Below, in pieces: positions 43,509-54,481 of a stretch of 64,000 nucleotides of DNA. The DNA lies in NCBI GenBank assembly GCA_963855995.1, contig OY979718.1:27633782-27697781 (forward strand). The letters run 5' to 3'. The position numbers were made by a program, and so were the translations under genes. Position 1 is the first letter of the stretch, and every line of letters starts with the position of its first letter. This DNA comes from Muricea muricata. Lineage: Eukaryota; Cnidaria; Anthozoa; Malacalcyonacea; Plexauridae. The notes beneath the pieces are model-generated. The model was not told the origin of the DNA and made no database searches. It saw only the letters and a list, made by a program, of their open reading frames with translations.

Positions 43509-43752
43509 GGGGAATCGGGGAATCGGGGAATCGGGGAAACGGGGAATCGGGGAAACGGGGAATCGAGGAAACGGGGAAACGGGGAATCGGGGAAACGGGG
43601 AAACGAGGAATCGGGGAAACGGGGAATCGGGGAAACGGGGAATCGGGGAAACGGGGAATCGGGGAAACGGGGAAACGGGGAATCGGGGAAACGGGGAAAC
43701 GGGGAAACGGGGAATCGGGGAAACGGGGAATCGGGGAATTGGGAAAACGGGA
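43509..43752. repeat. G-rich minisatellite, GGGGAATC/GGGGAAAC units
   Basis: About 30 octamers alternate AATC and AAAC between G4 runs on the plus strand, a strong G-quadruplex former. It is the outer part of an inverted-repeat arm whose partner array is 46304-46531. The Pro/Ser/Arg frames across it are repeat artefacts. Confidence 0.9.
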
Positions 43753-43895
43753 ATGCTTTGCGGTTCTCAATTGGAAAATAGCCAATTTTACTTGTTAAGC
43801 TTTGTGGAAACACCACGTAAATTTATTATTGCAGAGCTTTCGATCCGTAAGCTCGGATCTTCATCAGTGCTATAATAATATGACTATCTGAATTC
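43740..43895 (-). repeat. Inverted arm (left) with hammerhead-like motif
   Basis: Reverse complement of 44354-44512 with few differences. It runs from the minisatellite edge to GAATTC. The minus strand contains CTGATGA, a stem, and CGAAA. Confidence 0.8.
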
Positions 43896-44042
43896 ACACG
43901 TCTCTTTTTATGCATAAAGTGTCGCGATTGTATGCTCGCGTGATTTAAAAGTTAATTAAACGGTCAAATCAGCTACGTCATATCTAACGTAGCGAAATGG
44001 TTCTAATTAACCCGCATGCGTGCGCAAAGAAGAAAGAGAAAT

Positions 44043-44351
44043 TTAATTTTGCACAGTAAAGAGAGCGCGCCACGTACTATCTAGTGGCTTACCCTCTTGA
44101 TCTATAGTACTATGTTTTTCAATTTCCATCGACTCTCTCATTTTGCGAGAGAACTTATGACTTTCAGTCGCTAAAATGGTCGCTTCATTACATTTTATGC
44201 GATGGTCATTAGTCCAAGAGTGTTTAGCCACTGCTGATTTTTCTAGCTCGGCTTTCTTGCAGTTAGTCCTATGTTCTTTAAGACTTAATAAGAGATTTCG
44301 GCCAGTTTCACCAATATATACCAAACCACATTCACATGGAATGCGGTACAA
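44043..44351 (-). pseudogene. Penelope-like GIY-YIG endonuclease fragment
   Basis: About 100 residues: YRIPCECGLVYIGETGRNL, LKEHRTNC, AVAKHSWTNDHRI and AREEKLI-like downstream helices. This is a GIY-YIG nuclease as found at the C-terminus of Penelope-like and related retroelements. It sits between two inverted arms, with no RT core left. Confidence 0.7.
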
Positions 44352-44353
44352 GA

Positions 44354-44512
44354 ATTCAGATAGTCATATTATTATAGCACTGATGAAGATCCGGGCTTAC
44401 GGATCGAAAGCTCTGCAATAATAAATTTACGTGGTGTTTCCACAAAGCTTAACAAGTAAAATTAGCTATTTTCCAATTGAGAACCGCAAAGCATTCCCGT
44501 TTTCCCGTTTCC
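44354..44512 (+). repeat. Inverted arm (right) with hammerhead-like motif
   Basis: Partner of 43740-43895. Contains CTGATGA (44380-44386), a 6-bp stem GATCCG/CGGATC around GGCTTA, and CGAAA (44405-44409). TATTATT upstream can pair with AATAATA downstream. The arm is broken at about 44512 by a LINE. Confidence 0.8.
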
Positions 44513-46303
44513 GCATGCTCTTTGGCTGTTTCTGATGTTACTTTTGATCAATTTGTTAGTCCTACCCAATCAGTAATGTCTCGTTTTAGGTTGGCATCGG
44601 CTAATAAAGTATTTAAACTCTTGAATGGCTTATCTAGTAGTAAAGCTACTGGCCTTGATAAAATATCTAGCAAGGTCCTAAAAGCGGCAGCTTCTACTAT
44701 TGCACCGTCCCTTACATATATTTTTAACAACAGTATTCTTACTTGCTGTTTTACATTTGATTGGAAAATGGCTAGACTCCTCCCGGTCTATAAAAAGGGA
44801 CCACGGAGCCTCCCTGAAAACTATAGACCAATTTCAATTCTGCCCACAGCAAGTAAGCAGATGGAAAGAATTATTTATGATCAGCTATACAGATATTTTA
44901 ATGAAAATTCAATACTTTCGAAAAAACAATTTGGTTTTTTTGATTTCCACTCGACTGCCTCAGCTCTTCTTGACAGTACAAATAGTTGGTATGTTAACAT
45001 GGATCGCAAATTGTATAATTTGGTTGTATTTCTGGATCTTAAAAAGGCGTTTGATACTGTCAACCACGAAATTTTGTTACGTAAACTTGAGCTATATGGA
45101 GTTACTAGTTGCTCTTTAGCCTTGATACAATCTTATTTCTCTGATCGTACACAGAAATGCCAATTGGCTGATAAGATGTCATCAGAAAGGAATGTGAAAT
45201 GTGGTATTCCCCAGGGGTCCATTCTTGGTCCACTCCTCTTCCTAATATACATAAATGACTTGCCAGAAAGTCTCAACCAGGCTACTTCTCGATTATTTGC
45301 TGATGATACTAATCTTACGGTGGCTGGTGAGACCATAGAGGAAGTTGAGTTGGCCATGAATAATGACCTAGCACGTAGGAATGGCTGTTGGCCAATAAAT
45401 TGAGCCTGAATGTTGCAAAAACCGAATTCATGCTCATCGGCTCTGATTACAAAATAAATAATCTTGTCACTCAGCCAATCATCAAAATCGACCAAACCAA
45501 AATTAAACAAGTATTCAAAAGTCGAGTCCTTGGTGTCGATATTGATAATAAACTCAAATGGACTAACCACATTGATATCGTTGCTAAAAGGGTGTCCTCG
45601 GGAATTGGAGCCATAAGAAGAATTCGAGATTTTGTTGACAGAGACACTTTAATCTCTGTCTACAACGCTTTAATACGTCCTCATTTTGATTATTGCAGTG
45701 AGGTATGGGACACTCTAGGAAACGGCCTCTCTAACAGACTGCAAAAACTCCAGAATAGGGCTGCAAGAGTAGTATTGTGTATAAGTAATGATATCCCTGG
45801 ATCTGAAGCACTAGATATGTTAGGTTGGGAACCGCTTGAGACTCGACGAGCCAAGACAAAAGCACTGCATATGTACAAAGTTCTAAATGGCTTGGCTCCG
45901 AGCTCGCTTGCCGATATTTTTGTGCCCAAAAGTGATATTACAGAATATGACCTTAGGGGTTCCCATACCTCATTGCAACTGCCTCATCCTAAAACTGAAA
46001 AACTCAAGAAAAGTTTTTCTTATTCCGGAGCTAAGCTTTGGAATTCTTTGCCAACAGATTTGTGTAATTCCGATATGCTTACGGACTTTAAAAATGGAAT
46101 ACGCGCTCTCAAATTCTGATTTAGTATTTATATTATGTTATGATTGCGAATGTGTATATGTATTTTGTTTTATAATTGTTGTAATTTATTGTATAAGTGT
46201 TTGTATACGTATATTTTTATGAGCGATGCCAACTCGTGGAAATCAGCTAATGTTGACGAGGCTAGCGTGTTATTTTAAATAAAGTTTTACCTTACCTTAC
46301 CTT
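44513..46303 (+). pseudogene. 5'-truncated LINE (CR1/Jockey-like RT) with one frameshift
   Basis: A non-LTR reverse transcriptase: GLDKISSKVLKAAA, LLPVYKKG, YRPISILPT, VVFLDLKKAFDTVNHEILL, GIPQGSILGPLLFLIYINDL and the active-site RLFADDTNL. A frameshift near 45385 moves the frame into ANKLSLNVAKTEFMLIGSD and the C-terminal LQKLQNRAARVVL region, ending at 46119. The endonuclease domain is missing. The 3' end is AAATAAAGTTTTACC followed by CTTAC repeats, a typical LINE tail. It interrupts the right inverted arm of a Penelope-type structure, so it is the younger insertion. Confidence 0.85.
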
Positions 46304-46531
46304 ACTTTTCCCCAATTCCCCGTTTCCCCGATTCCCCGATTCCTAGTTTCCCCGTTTCCGCGATTCCCCGTTTCCCAGATTCCCCATTTCCCCGATTTCC
46401 CCGTTTCCCCGTTTCCCCGATTCCCCGTTTCCCCGATTCCCCGTTTCCCCGATTCCCCGTTTCCCCGATTCCCCTATTCCCCGTTTCCCCGTTTCCCCGA
46501 TTCCCCGTTTCCCCGTTTCCCCGTTCCCCCT
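46304..46531. repeat. C-rich minisatellite (complement of the 43.5-kb array)
   Basis: Octamers GATTCCCC and GTTTCCCC, ending in CCCCCTTTTAAAGAT. It mirrors the left array, which starts ATCTTTAAAAGGGG. It is the far end of the right inverted arm, displaced by the LINE. Confidence 0.88.
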
Positions 46532-46559
46532 TTTAAAGATAGTCATGTGACTCAGTGTG

Positions 46560-48441
46560 TGCCAAAACTTGTTCGGAATGTGCCGATACAACGTGTATAC
46601 TTCGGTATTCTTCGGTTTCCGACCCTACTCGAACAATTCCCGAACTTGTTTTAAATTTTCGAATTCAAAACGCTGAGTTGGTGACAAAACTTTACCTCGA
46701 ATTTTCATCAATCCTGGATTTGTTGTAAGGTAATATGGTTTATTTTTTGTTAGTACTTGTACTTAAGTACTTAGCGTGCTCATACAAATAGATTTTTGCA
46801 AAATTGGGCGGGAATTAATAACAATATTTGAGTATAAAGTTTGTACTATCCATGCTTGCAAGAATGAATGATCGCTTTTCAAAAAAAAGGCTACAGTTTT
46901 TGGTTGAATTTTATAGCTGACTGGTAATAATGCCATGAAATGCGCTGCAAATACATAGTCGCATCTTAATTGCCAAGATCGTTGAAAAAGTAGGCTCAGA
47001 CAGTTCTATAGATTTGGATTTTCAAAAATCACCTCCAAATTTTATTATGTAGTTTAATGTTAAGTCCATTTGCATGGTGAATATCAAGCTAAAATATAAT
47101 TTTTTTGGATTAGCATAAGCTTGTAAGCTTTGTGATGATAAATTTATTGGTGTTTCCACGAAATTATATTTTACTTTATTCATAGTATTGGGAATGGGCC
47201 ATAGGTATAGTAGCCCCTGGCTAGATAGCCAAACTGCCAAAGTATACCTAGTGCAGGTTGTCACATGTATGATGAATCCAAGATGGTGTCGTCAACCGGC
47301 AAAAAACTAGCAATCAATCGCATATATTTTAGAATTGGTGTTTATTATGGATGTTTTTTAGATGTGAACTGGAATGTGGGTGCCGAATTTTTAAAAAAAT
47401 ATTGTACGTTAAGTTATTCATAGTCATTTGCTATGTATGCCGGCTAGTATGAATGTGTTTTTATGGTGTATGTATGTCATAATTACTCGAGTACAGACTG
47501 CAGTATTAAAAGTGTAAAATTTTTGATTGCATATAACATCTGCTGACAAAGTAATGCATAAATAGCAACAAATGAAATTAGTACATGTATGAAAGAAACC
47601 CATGTTTTCCTGGGTTACTTATTATTCATGATAGTTTATATCACCTGAGCAGGTAAGCTTAGTTTTAGAGACTCATAATATTATCATAGGCATACAAGAC
47701 AAGAATAACTCCATCAATATTAGGTTTTGCATCATCAAAATTCAGAAAATGGATGGACAGCTTAGTAAAGTTGAAAATATAAATTGCAATATTGGAATTT
47801 TCATACGAAAATCTCACAATTTGTCAACCAGTTGTGCCTGTGATAAATGTGTTGCAAAGATGAAAACAACTTGTGAAATACTGTGATTTTATAAAGCTCC
47901 TGCAAGCTTGTTAACAAGACATTATTTATATATAAATGCTTGTAAATGTGTGGGAATATAAATACAGTTTTGGCAAGACAATATATTATAAAATCAGGTA
48001 TGCTTCAGGACTGCTACGGAGATGCTTAGGTACAACTTGCAAAATTAACTTTTGCTAGGTATCAATTTATACTAGTAATAAATATGACATTCATGCAAGC
48101 ACACAACAGACTGCTGCTTGCCCATTATTGGGCTTATCTCAAATCAAAGTCAATCATGATGCATCCTGGAAAGCTTGTAGTGATATGTACTGAAGGACAA
48201 ATTTTGTGCAGGTATTCAATTTAACACTTAATTTAATACTATGCAAAAATCTAAATAACACTGAAATTGGCAACAGCTCTCCAGTTGACATCTAAAACAT
48301 CCATAATGAACATTCTTTCCTAAATACATGAGATCAATCGTGATTCAAAGTGTTAAAAGTCTAATAATCCATACAAACTTATGAAGCCGGTCAAAATGTC
48401 CACTTCTTGATGTTTATTGGACGATAATTTTATAAGAATCA
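46560..48441. other. Gene-free stretch
   Basis: No convincing exon or gene seen. It contains half of an inverted pair (about 47190-47287 against 51921-52001, sharing CATCTTGGATTCAT) and a shorter inverted pair (47337-47371 against 48277-48309, sharing ACATCCATAAT). These suggest nested MITEs. Confidence 0.5.
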
Positions 48442-49049
48442 TAGGCCGTAATCTGTGCCTGATTTTCATTCAGTTTCGCTGCCCCCCCTTTCCCAACAAC
48501 TTTTTCTCGATATGATTCTATGGACTTTTATGTGCTGAATTTTAATTTTAATGTTGTCACTTCCAAAAACCTGTAGTTTTTTTGTAATTTTCGATCAAAA
48601 ATCGATCTTTTTTTTTCGCTGGGAAACTTCATGTTATTTACAATTATTGTACTAGTCCAAGTCTCTTAGCAGGGGGGAGGGTTTCTCGCGGATACAGGCA
48701 TTGTTGTATTGTTTTGATCACTTAGTGCTTTTCAATTCATACAATTTAAAAAAAGATAGACACGAAAATACGGGAAACATTAGCTTTTAAAGAATTATCA
48801 TTTGCATTTGCAAAGATTCTGCATAATTTTTACCGGCTTAGGCCTGTTTAGCCTGTTTACTAACTTAAAGGTATGTTGTTTTGTATTTTATGTAAGATAA
48901 TTGTGCACATTGGCCGAACATTCTGCTATGCAATTCATACGACCTTATTTTCCTTGTCAGTGTTGTAAGTCATAATTTTTCTCAGGAGCATCTTTTTATT
49001 TTAATGGTGTTATTTAAATATTTGTTTCAATGAGACTATTGATTAGTTT

Positions 49050-49573
49050 TTAAAGGAAAATGGCAACAAAAATTTTTATTGTTTCATTTGAAAGAGACTC
49101 TAAGATAATATATAGAAGTCTGTTGCAAAATTTTTATATCTGTTTTACTTCGGGAGATATTGTCACCTAAATAATGGAATTGTACGCCATCTTGGATTAA
49201 TTTTTAACCTCATTAAGAATTTTTAGTGATGTCACAACAGGGATAAGCGATTCAAAGCTTCTCCTAAATACGTACCACCAATAAAATATTTGTGAAACCT
49301 TTTCAGTCCGTGCTAAAATTCGAAACACTTACCATGTGTGTGGTTTATTGGAGAAGATTGATCATTGTGTCCTAAGAAAAAAATTGCGTGACCCAAGTTG
49401 TGACGTATCATGCATATCTAAAAATATCCAAGATGGTGGACAACTAAAGATTTCAAGTCAAAATATCTCACCAAATAGGGCAGATGTAGAAATTCTGTGA
49501 TAGACTTCTATATATTGTTTTGGAGTCTCTTTCAAATAAGACAACAAAAATTTTTGTTGCCATTTCCCTTTAA
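49050..49573. mobile_element. Foldback element nested in the TA-flanked element
   Basis: Ends TTAAAGG and CCTTTAA. Arms share GGCAACAAAAATTTTT, AAAGAGACTC and ATATATAGAAGTCT with their complements. Non-coding. Confidence 0.7.
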
Positions 49574-51295
49574 TCTGAGTCATATGCTTTTGCACATCCA
49601 GCAAGAATGGTATACAACAGCTCTCAATAAAACTGGGAATTTTTTGGTAGTTTAGTATTAATGGAGGTTTATTGATACCTCACATATAATAGTTGACTTA
49701 TAAGATTGATCTCTAAATTCTTATGCGCAGACCTTGGAAAATTTTTTAGTTTTAAAATATTAGTTTCTAGTATTTGATACATGTATTAGGGCTCCATTGG
49801 CTTCTTAAGACCCTAGCTTAAAAAGTGTGCCCTGCTTATTTTTCTAAATTTTCTAATACCAAACAATTTAAATTGTCAATGAACAGTTCTGAAGTTTAAT
49901 GGATTAATTGATTTAAGTGAAATTTAAAAGTATATTCAGAAGTAGTCTTCCTCCCAATCCTGCAGCAACAAAGCTGTGTATGGAAGCTGGCTTGGTTAAA
50001 ACACATATCTTCATATCTTAGTTTTTAAGAATACATAGTGTAGGAGCTACAACACAGTTGAAATCAACAATGACAATAAAAATCAAATTCCCTTACACAT
50101 TCCCAGAAATAAATGTAGAAGCTTACAGTAGAGAAGCTAGCCTGAAGATTTAAGTCCTGCGATGCAAATTTTTTTATATTCATTGAATGTGAAAAGAGTC
50201 CATTCATAAGAAACGAATAATGATAACAACTTGAAATTTGCGTAGCAGAACTAAATGGTCAGGCTGCTGGCGGCCGAGTTAGAGGCTTTCTAGAAGACTG
50301 TAGCATACCATTACAGTGTCATACTGGAAATTTTATCTGCAGAGTGTGTAGTGCTAAGAAGATAAATTTCTTGGCTGAAAAGCAAATGTAAAAGTTATAC
50401 TATAAAGTAACGCCTGGAGATGCATCTGCACACTTTAACACCATATAATGATGTCATATATGTAGCTCTCAGAGATGTTACACAGCCAAAAATCAGAAGC
50501 TGTTGAAAACAGTATGCAACAATGTTTTTGGGGCAACATTCTTCAACAACTGTCAACAATATTTATTGTTCAGCCTTGTTATTGCAGGCTAATTTAGGCT
50601 CAACAATATTGTTGACAACCAGGAACAGTGATCCTGTTTTCAACAACCTGTTACAACCCATAATTTCTTGCTGTGTAATATAACTGTAATGCTTCAAGCC
50701 ACATCATTGATCATTTCCAATCTTTTTTTCTTTCGTTATATAATATTGTTAGTATATTGTTAGTTTGGATATTGTATGGCACTATCAACCAGATAAATAT
50801 TTTAAATCAACACAAATATTTTTTTACAAAACTAGAAAACTAGCAGCTTAATAAAAAATTCAACTTTACATGGCTTGCAAATACTATTGAATTTAATGAT
50901 CTTAATTTGAGTTTTACCATTAACTAAACAATTTCAGAAAGTTTAAAAAACTATCATGTGTCATTTAGCAGAACTTCTACCTGGAATGTACAACCTACTA
51001 TAACCCAGATGCACTTGTACTGAAACATTTCTCAATGGTGATATCTTATCATTTGTTGACATTCAAGTATAAGGTAAAAATGCACTATTAACAGTAGTCT
51101 GTGCCTAATATGCAATGTTTAGTACTTTTTACTTTACACCTTTAGCACTACTCACACTTCACACTATTAACAAAAACTGAAATTAATATAATATAATTAT
51201 GTATATTAAAAGTGATATTAATATGACTGACAGCATATATACAAAGTAGGGTAATAAAAATTTGCATAGCAGACCGTTTGGCCTATGTCCACAAT

Positions 51296-51428
51296 AGCAC
51301 TTATGCAGGTTTTCCCTAAGGCTACTGTCTCACAACCAAGCCTCGCTTAGATGTGCAGAGAACGTGTTGTGTCAATGCCAGGCTTGGTGGTAAGCACAAT
51401 AGGCTTAGGGAAAACCTGCATAAGTGCT
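51296..51428. mobile_element. Short MITE-like inverted repeat (133 bp)
   Basis: Near-perfect arms of about 27 bp (AGCACTTATGCAGGTTTTCC and its complement), then imperfect complementarity through AGCCTCGC. Lies just inside the right arm of the larger TA-flanked element. Confidence 0.75.
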
Positions 51429-51804
51429 GTTCTCTCGCATAAATAAACAACATAAATAAGAATATATAAATGTAGAATCATCAAGCCAACATTTTATACG
51501 TATTTTTTCGTTGGAAAAGTATGATTTCATGAATTCCGTGATCAAAACAATACAAAAATGCCTGTATCCGCAAGAAACCCCCCTTCTAAGAGATTTGGAC
51601 TAGTACAATAATTGTAAGTAACATGAAGTTTCCGTGGGAAAAAGATCGATTTTTGATCGTAAATTACAAAAAAACTGCAGGTTTTTGGAAGTGACAAATT
51701 CAGCACATAAAAGTCCATAGAATCATATCGAGAAAAGTAGTTGGGAAACGGGGGCAGCGAAAATCATTTTCTAAACGACTTTTGAAGTCACAGAATACGG
51801 CCTA

Positions 51805-53924
51805 TCAAGCCCACTCTTCTTATTTCATGTTCAGAACCTCTGCTATAGTGATCTATTTTAAAAAAGTCCAGTTGAACAGCAGCAGTTAAAATGTCCAAAA
51901 ACCTGCGTCTTGTAATGGAGCATCTTGGATTCATTGTACATGAGACACCTGTGCTAGGTATGCTTTGGCTATCTAGGACCTACTATATCTATGGAATGGA
52001 CAGTAAGGCCACTCAGGAGTGCAACATGGTGCTTTTTCATTATGAAGTTTCTTATTGGCCAGAAAATGCAATTGACTGGCTGGCATAATGGTAATGAGAT
52101 GCGTAATGTAATATGCATGGCACACAAGCTTCATTTGAGTGGCTCTACTGTCTCTTTTCTATACTGTGGTTTAATTTTGTTTTAAAACAGGATTTTTAAG
52201 AGGTTTTTTACATTTATTTTATCAACTTTTCGAACTTTTACTGCCCATCTTAACATTCATGGGTGGTAAAAGGGGGAAAATGTCAGCCTCCTAGAGCTGC
52301 TGTAACTCTTTGCAACTTGTCTTGCCATGACTTTATTTTAAGAACTGAAGTTGTATGATCAGAGATGTTACACTATGTAATGTTTCTTACAACTTGTCTT
52401 GCAATCTGAGCAGATGCTGGGATCTGTTTTAAATACAAAGCTTATGTTGTCTAAATCATTGTGAAAAGTAAAACCTGTTTTCTTCTTTATGCAATGCTTC
52501 TTGCAATAAAAAAGTTGCATGACGTTATGATTGTTAGGCATGTATCTATATAGCGACTTGTATCTCAACAAAATTCCAAGTTGTAGGACAAGTTGCATAG
52601 TGTACTGGCGTCTTAAAGGCCTTGAAGATATTTGCTCTATTCGAACAATTGAGTCACAGTTTGCCAGAATGAAATCTATTGTTCTAATTTCATGGAACAT
52701 TCTCAGTACAGTTATTGATAGCTACCATACCTGGTCACATAGAGTTACAATAGGATAAGTTAGAGTTTGGTTTAGAGTTTAGGTTCTAAAGGGTTATAAG
52801 CTGACCAAGTATTATATAACTATTCCACTTCTTCATTAAGAATAATGCCTCTTGGTTGTATGACACCAGAATGAAGCATTTCCTGCAAAAAATATTAACC
52901 AATCATGGCTCACAAAACTGCCCTTCAATACTGTTGAGAGGAGGGTAATTTAGTAGCAAAACTACAAAATATGGCTTTTGACAAATAGATTTCATCAGTC
53001 AATTGAGGACTTGTTCTGTAATGGGGGCAATATATGGGATGGGAATAGACTTTTGGCAAAAGATCTGATAAAATGGTCTGTGATTGATTGGGGGGGGGGG
53101 GGTTAGATGTTTTTTGATATATTTAAGTGGCATATCATTTAATTCACACAACCACTTGCTTGATTACCTTTTGTATTTTGTTTACAATTTTATTTATTCA
53201 TATCATAGCTCAATTAAGGAACTCTCTCTAAAGAATTAATAGATCAACAAAATGCCCCAACTCTCAGTAACTGACAGATTATAAAAAGTTAAGATATCAT
53301 TTTTCTTCTTTCAATCGAGATGGATAATTAATCTCTAAACAGGGTTTAAGAAACATCATAAACATTCATTTTTTTATATTTTTGTAGACATTTGTTGCAA
53401 GTTTTAAGAATGCTTCATTTGAATTCCCGACTGAAATCCTTGTGATCACCAAAAAATAACCATAGTCTTTGAATGGAAAGTATGGAGAAAGGTCTCAAAC
53501 TTCTTGTGCTAAAATTGACTTTCAATGTTTGTTTTAAAGTTCGAAACATTCATTTAAAAATCACACAGATGGTTATACAAGCTCCAGTGCTTTTAAAATC
53601 AATTTCTTATCAGAAGAAATTTGAATCATCCTCAAATTATGTACTGGTTTAAACTTGTCCTTTGCTTAACCTGTATAATGAAATGATCCTCCTTCCTTGT
53701 TTTGGCAAGCCTAACACCATGATTGACCTTACTCATGAATGACAGAATGTGTTAGTGGATCCAATTCCTTGAGAACCCAAAGTTCATGAATTCTAGTTTT
53801 AGTCTAGCTAATGCATTTGCCACAAAAAAAAAACAAATTGGCTTTGGCTGCTTATTAGTGATTTTTTGCAATTGTAAACAACTTGTAAACACAAACTAAG
53901 AGGTTACATATAGCAGCTTTAAAC
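51805..53924. other. Gene-free stretch
   Basis: No gene recognised. It contains the right half of the inverted pair noted at 47.2 kb (51921-52001) and a 14-base poly-G run at 53088-53101. Short frames here show no domain. Confidence 0.5.
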
Positions 53925-54308
53925 AATGGACCAATCGCCTTTTAGACAAACGTTTATATTTATTTGCACAGCTGGAAAGAGCATTCTAAATTTTAGTAAG
54001 ATGGTGAAGTTTTGTTGCAAAGAATTTTAAAATGTGGAAAATATTGTCCAGTGAAGTTTGCAAATTTTATATAGTAACTATTGTATTAAGTGAAAAAGTG
54101 TAATCACATTTCGAGTTCTGAGTACACTTTTCTGTGCGTAATACAAGAGTATATACAGAATTTCAAAAATTCAGAGGACAATATTTTCCACATTTTACAA
54201 TATTTTGCAACCAAACGTCACAAGTTTACTAAATCTAGGATGCTCTTTGCCGCTCTGGTAATGAATATTCCTAATTCAAGTGTTTTTCTACAAGGGGAAT
54301 TGTCCATT
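53925..54308. mobile_element. Foldback element, family A copy 2
   Basis: Same order of blocks as 21193-21579: AATGGACCA end, GAAAGAGCATTCTAAAT, a GTGCGTAATACAA block, TTGCAACCAAAC and a GTCCATT end. Less symmetric than copy 1. Confidence 0.7.
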
Positions 54309-54351
54309 GTGCCACAGAAAGTGAAAATTAAACTGTTGTTATGCATTTTAG

Positions 54352-54480
54352 GCCTGTTTCAAACGTCGAATTTTACATGCACCGAATGCAATTCAAACAA
54401 TAGATAATGAGGTTAGTTATGTCATTATCTATTGTTTGAATTGCATTCGGTGCATGCAAAATTCGACGTTTGAAACAGAC
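54352..54480. mobile_element. Near-perfect hairpin MITE (129 bp)
   Basis: Arms of about 58 bp, beginning CTGTTTCAAACGTCGAATTT and meeting near 54410-54422, differ at only one or two positions. The spacer is 11 bp. Non-coding. Confidence 0.8.
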
Positions 54481-54481
54481 G

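Larger units (their letters stand above)
48444..51802. mobile_element. Large non-autonomous TA-flanked element (3.36 kb)
   Basis: Inverted ends of about 270-280 bp (48444-48725 and 51530-51802) begin GGCCGTAATCTGTG and end CACAGAATACGGCC, flanked by TA on both sides. The arms share CTATGGACTTTTATGTGCTGAA and other blocks with indels. No coding frame lies inside. TA flanks suggest mobilisation by a Tc1/mariner-type transposase; the terminal repeats are unusually long. Confidence 0.7.

Noticed and set aside
43402..43816. Pro-Arg-Phe-rich open frames, and the Gly-rich frame near 46.4 kb
   Set aside because: Translations of the G-rich minisatellite arrays.
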